Source: Neelides folsomi
Lineage: Eukaryota > Arthropoda > Collembola > Neelipleona > Neelidae
NCBI GenBank assembly: GCA_034687125.1
Contig: JAQGBZ010000086.1
Span: forward strand, 62,001 to 126,000
Length of the DNA stretch: 64,000 bases
Direction: 5' to 3'
The notes under the pieces are model-generated. The model saw nothing but the letters and a program-made list of their open reading frames with translations, was not told where the DNA came from and did not search any database. A program made the translations under genes and the position numbers. Of this stretch, positions 60,101-64,000 are shown one piece after another (position 1 is the stretch's first letter; every line of letters begins with the position of its first letter).

Positions 60101-63100
60101 AATCTTTTCTCCTATGGAGTTGATCTCGATATAAATCCTCAATATAAAGAGGTCGTTGGGTTAATAATAAGGGAAATTCAAATTGTCTCTCATTCATTCC
60201 TCCGGTGGATTAAAAGGGAAGGGCGTGTCTAATGGAAATCAAATGTTTAATGACTAATGAATCAAGGAGGATCTGAGATGAATCTGAGTGATTGTGCCGG
60301 TGCAATTACAATGCTCCCGAGGAATGCGACCAACACTCAAGCCAACAATTCTTCCTATACTAAAATCATACAAAAATCATCCATATAAAATCCATATGAG
60401 TAAAATCATCCATATAGAAAAGATTTGAAAATCCTTATAATTCACTTTCTTCAGTTCCTCATTTACTTATAAGAAATTCGAGTGTTTTTTGGAACCAACC
60501 ACTTTTGATCACTCTGTATAGAAGGCATATTCTTTGGCTCTTTGGTATATAAATTTGTATAGTATTTGTATATGGTACTTTTTGTATTTTTATCCATTTT
60601 ATCTATTTATCTATTAATCTATTTCCAACTTGAAGATCCAGAAGAGACAAATACGGAAGGACAAATTTATGTTTCTAAAAAATGTTTGGAGAGACAAATG
60701 CGGAAGATTTAAATTCTTCTCAGCAAATTGTATTGAGATTGTATAATCACTTTGAATTCCTTCTCGCACTCAATTATATTTTGGAATCGGACCAATTCAT
60801 TCAATCCGATTCAACAGACCAAGAAGGAGTTGAAAGAATCAAATGAGTCAATTATAATACACATAAATAAATAAATACCAATTAATAAAATTATACAAAA
60901 AATTTACTTTCACAGTCAAATAAAAATATTTAAATAACTTATCTGGTTAATAATATGAACATTTACAATTAATTTTAATTAGAATTCCATATCTATGGCA
61001 TGGCCAGTTTAGGTTCCGGTTTAGGATTAAGAAATTTCATAATCTGCGATTTTGATTTCCGCGAGTGTCTCTATTTTGAACTATATGAGTCATCTTCAGT
61101 GAAGACCTTTTAATGGGGAATTGAAACAAAGGAGGATAAATGGCCTCGGAGGGTAATCATGGCTCCTATTTGACAATTCCTTTCTTCTCTCCTCATATAA
61201 AAGGAATATTAGCGGAATATGAATCTACTAATATTGTTCCACAGGATTACCCGAATTCCCTCATCAAATACATTTAGATCTTATAAACCCCCGCTTTTGT
61301 TTCTAACAAAAGAACACAGTGTGTTATACACCAAACAATTCAAAATTATATATAACATATTACGACTACTCGTACATCACAATTTATTTAATATACATAT
61401 TCAGTATAATAACATAATCATAACATGAAAATTTCTATTATCTAATATATAGTATAGGTATAGTATTAATTGTAAAATATATGATATTATTCAGTATTAT
61501 CTAATATGGGTATTATAACTCTTGTAAAATTTATGATATAAAGAATGTTTTAATAAGGAAGGTAACGCGGGCTTAATAGAAATTTTGAAAAGCGTCTGAT
61601 GATCTTCATCATTCAACTTCCATTGTTTTCCGTTTCAATTGGAATTTACGGCCCCGCGTTCCTCCCCAATTTAATGAAAGAATTATCAATGCATTGAAAT
61701 GATCTCATTATTTTAAACATCTTTTCGACTCAACTGACCAGATCAATTTTGAAGGAAATGAATCGAATCTCATTGATGTTTGATGTTGAACGTGAATTTA
61801 ATTATGGTCCATTATTTACATTCACGGAGCATCTTGAATGAAGTGTAATATCCCATGTTTAGTAATTTAATTCCCTCGAAGGTAATTCCAAAAAGTTGGG
61901 AGCTTCAGAGATCTTCGCCAAATCACGATCAAAGGCAAAGAAAACTCCAAGTGAACTCCATGAAGGAACTTTAGGAAAAGAAGGAGGAACAATGGAATTC
62001 ATATCAAATGATGAAACAGAGCAAGAAAAGGGTTTAAACAGGTTTTTCAATTAATTGGAAGCAATTTTTAATTCATTTTTCCCCAGGTTTTTCAATAATT
62101 AAAGGCCCTTGGTCTTCTTACGGTTTTCCGATGTCTCGATTCGCTCGATCTTTGTAAAGTTCAATGGGGAGGAAGACTGGTTATGTAGACAAAGGAGAGC
62201 CAATTAATTCCTCTTTTAATATTAAACTCCCTCACGAGATCAATCCACACGAACGTTTTTATCTCCGACGGTCTCAAGAGGAGGAAAAAGAAGATGGGGA
62301 AATAATTAATTAAAACAAACCCCTCACCTTACAAAACAAATAAAATTCCAACCTTTTTTCAAATAATCTAAAATTCGCAATTCTGTAAAGAAAATTCAAA
62401 CTCGCAATTTCGCCAATAAAATTCAAATTCGCAATTTTGTGAATAAAATTCAAATTTTAAAAAAAATTGTGCTATCATCAACGAAATACCTTCTAAATAA
62501 AATAAAAATGAATTAAAAGTATAAAATGAAATAAAAAATATTTTGTAAAAGGAGTTTATTAAATAAAGGGAGAGAAAGAAGGAAATAAATTTTTCTCCCT
62601 AAAGGAAAAGTTGATTGAGCTTGGGATTTAATAATGGTCGGGGCTGAAGTTTCTTTTTTTTCATTTTGCGGGTTTTTGTGTAAAAAGGAGGGCGGGTGGA
62701 TAATTGGGTCTTTATGATCTGGCGAGGTCTGGGATCTCTCGTCGGATCTTCCCATAAGTTACACTTATCTCCCATTATGAGATAAGGAGAACGTAAGCAG
62801 GTTCTGCGGAGGCTCAAGGGAAACTCATTAATTAACTCCTTCCTATCTCACCCCGAAAGATAAAAACACATCTTTCCCACCGACCTCGTGACTCCCATCA
62901 AAACAAACTTCCGCCTTTTGCCCCTGCCAAAGGTCAATTCGCTTCTATTCGCTTTACTCACAATAAAAACAAATTTCCCGCAAAAATTAAAAAATTTTAA
63001 TTACACTAAAATCTGCCAAATTGATAAAACCAGCTAAAAGTTTAAAACTTGCTAAAAAGTTTTATTACACTAAAATCTGCCAATATTGCCAAAACTTGCT

Positions 63101-64000
63101 AAATAGTTTAAACCAAACTAACTATTCAAACTATTATTAAATTAAACATTAATTACAAATTAATTTGTTTAATTTAACTCTATATAATTGTAATTAATTT
63201 TATTTTATTTGGTGATTAATTTTGTTAGATTTTAAAAATTTGGTTCGAATTTATCTGAAATTCTATTAAAAAAGATGAAAGAAATGAAAAAAAGGAAGTT
63301 AGATTTTATTTGAAATGCAGGGCGGACTTTTGCCACTCCGAGGCTTCTTCTCCGCTATTGCAAACCCAATTTCTCACGCACGGGTTGCGATGACCATTCC
63401 TGGGCTTTTAATCCATTACCCCCGAAGAACCCTGAATTCGGAGGGAAAATCAGATGGTCAGCGGGAAGTTTTGTTCACTCCAAACACGCTCTCGCTTTCT
63501 CCCGCCACTCAATCAATAAATAATAACCAATTTTTGCTCTTCACATCCTCCGACTTCACCCGCTTTAATTCAAACTATAAACTGTCTCTAGTTTAAAAAC
63601 ATCTCCATTTTAACCCTTTTAATCATTTTAACCATTTTCTCCATTTTAATCATTTTTTACCATTTTCCCCATTTTAAGAATTTTCAATCAAGTTTAATTA
63701 CTTTAAATCAATTTAAACAATTTCCTCATTTTTCCAATCCAATTACCATAAAATTCTTATATTATTCTCCTCCAAACTTTGTGTTAAAACGCATGTAATA
63801 AAAAGGAACGTAAATGTGAGTTAATTGGTAATTTAACCCTTTTACTCCACGCTTAATATAAAATGGGTCTTCCACGTGTGCGGTGTGTTTGAACTTCCTG
63901 TAAATATGCTTAAAACATTAGCTAACATTTTACATACCTAGGTATATCAATACTCCTGTTAAATATTGCGATATACTACTACTGTATTTACTATTATATT
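54132..64000. other. Upstream region or first intron of kirre, no gene seen
   Basis: Nearly 10 kb with no supported coding gene. ORFs here are short and overlap on both strands. It contains A+T-rich DNA, pyrimidine-rich blocks such as cttccaacttccttccaact at 58044-58100, (ttggatatttt) repeats at 59199-59300, an about 27-bp tandem repeat (caaattcgcaattttgtgaa...) at 62366-62458, and 'ccattttaatcatttt' repeats at 63605-63680. It probably holds 5'UTR exons and regulatory DNA of kirre. Confidence 0.4.
62366..62458. repeat. About 27-bp tandem repeat, three to four copies
   Basis: Units of the form aaattcgcaattttgtgaat with variants (gcaattctgtaaag, gcaatttcgccaat) are repeated without gaps. Non-coding. 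Confidence 0.6.

Noticed and set aside
63315-63596. 93-codon plus-strand ORF near the right edge
   Set aside because: Balanced composition made it look coding, but no domain, signal peptide or splice context supports it.
1-64000. CRISPR arrays, tRNA and rRNA genes, retroviral or other virus-derived elements
   Set aside because: No spaced direct-repeat arrays, no B-box plus acceptor-stem patterns, no rRNA segments and no reverse transcriptase, capsid or envelope-like frames were seen.

Overview
The window is animal nuclear DNA, very A+T-rich, with many short (60-150 bp) GT-AG introns. The gene content (a kirre/roughest adhesion gene, TBP, cytosolic malate dehydrogenase, ERLEC1, REXO4), an F-box gene, small secreted Cys-rich proteins and a short TTAGG-type motif suggest an arthropod. 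A springtail or another early-branching arthropod fits, but the sequence alone does not settle it. I found no prokaryotic, CRISPR or recognisable retroviral content, and no convincing tRNA or rRNA gene.

Left part, 1-17.7 kb, is compact and gene-dense. It holds the last two exons of TBP (+), a strongly diverged CFAP20-type gene (-), a small knottin-like secreted peptide gene (-) and a short, Cys-rich, mitofilin/MIC60-like gene (-). The last of these lies head to head with REXO4 (+) across about 0.4 kb. After these come an F-box relic (+), an F-box gene (-), a complete two-MRH-domain ERLEC1 (-) and cytosolic MDH (+). All spliced models I give in this part close in frame.

Middle part, 17.7-31.5 kb, is accessory and repeat-rich. 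It has two directly repeated copies of an about 0.8-1 kb unknown repeat, three foldback or MITE-like elements and a 2263-bp Tc1/mariner-type transposon. The transposon has 126-bp terminal inverted repeats and TA target duplications, and it carries both a FLYWCH zinc-finger ORF and a DD37E transposase ORF. It sits inside an older host-like ORF. A divergent pair of paralogous genes follows, encoding small secreted proteins with 14 cysteines arranged as two copies of a CX3CX3C...CXCXC module. I do not recognise this family. An unresolved gene or pseudogene and a RING-finger fragment close the section.

Right part, 31.5-64 kb, is dominated by one gene, a kirre/roughest (KIRREL, irre cell recognition module) homologue on the minus strand. 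Ten coding exons span 22.6 kb and encode 745 residues: signal peptide, five Ig-type domains, one TM helix and a cytoplasmic tail ending in a THV PDZ ligand. Its long introns contain degenerate tandem repeats and one puzzling island at 46.74-46.92 kb that is both a Cys-rich open frame and rich in hairpins. The last 10 kb lies upstream of the first coding exon and shows no gene I can support.
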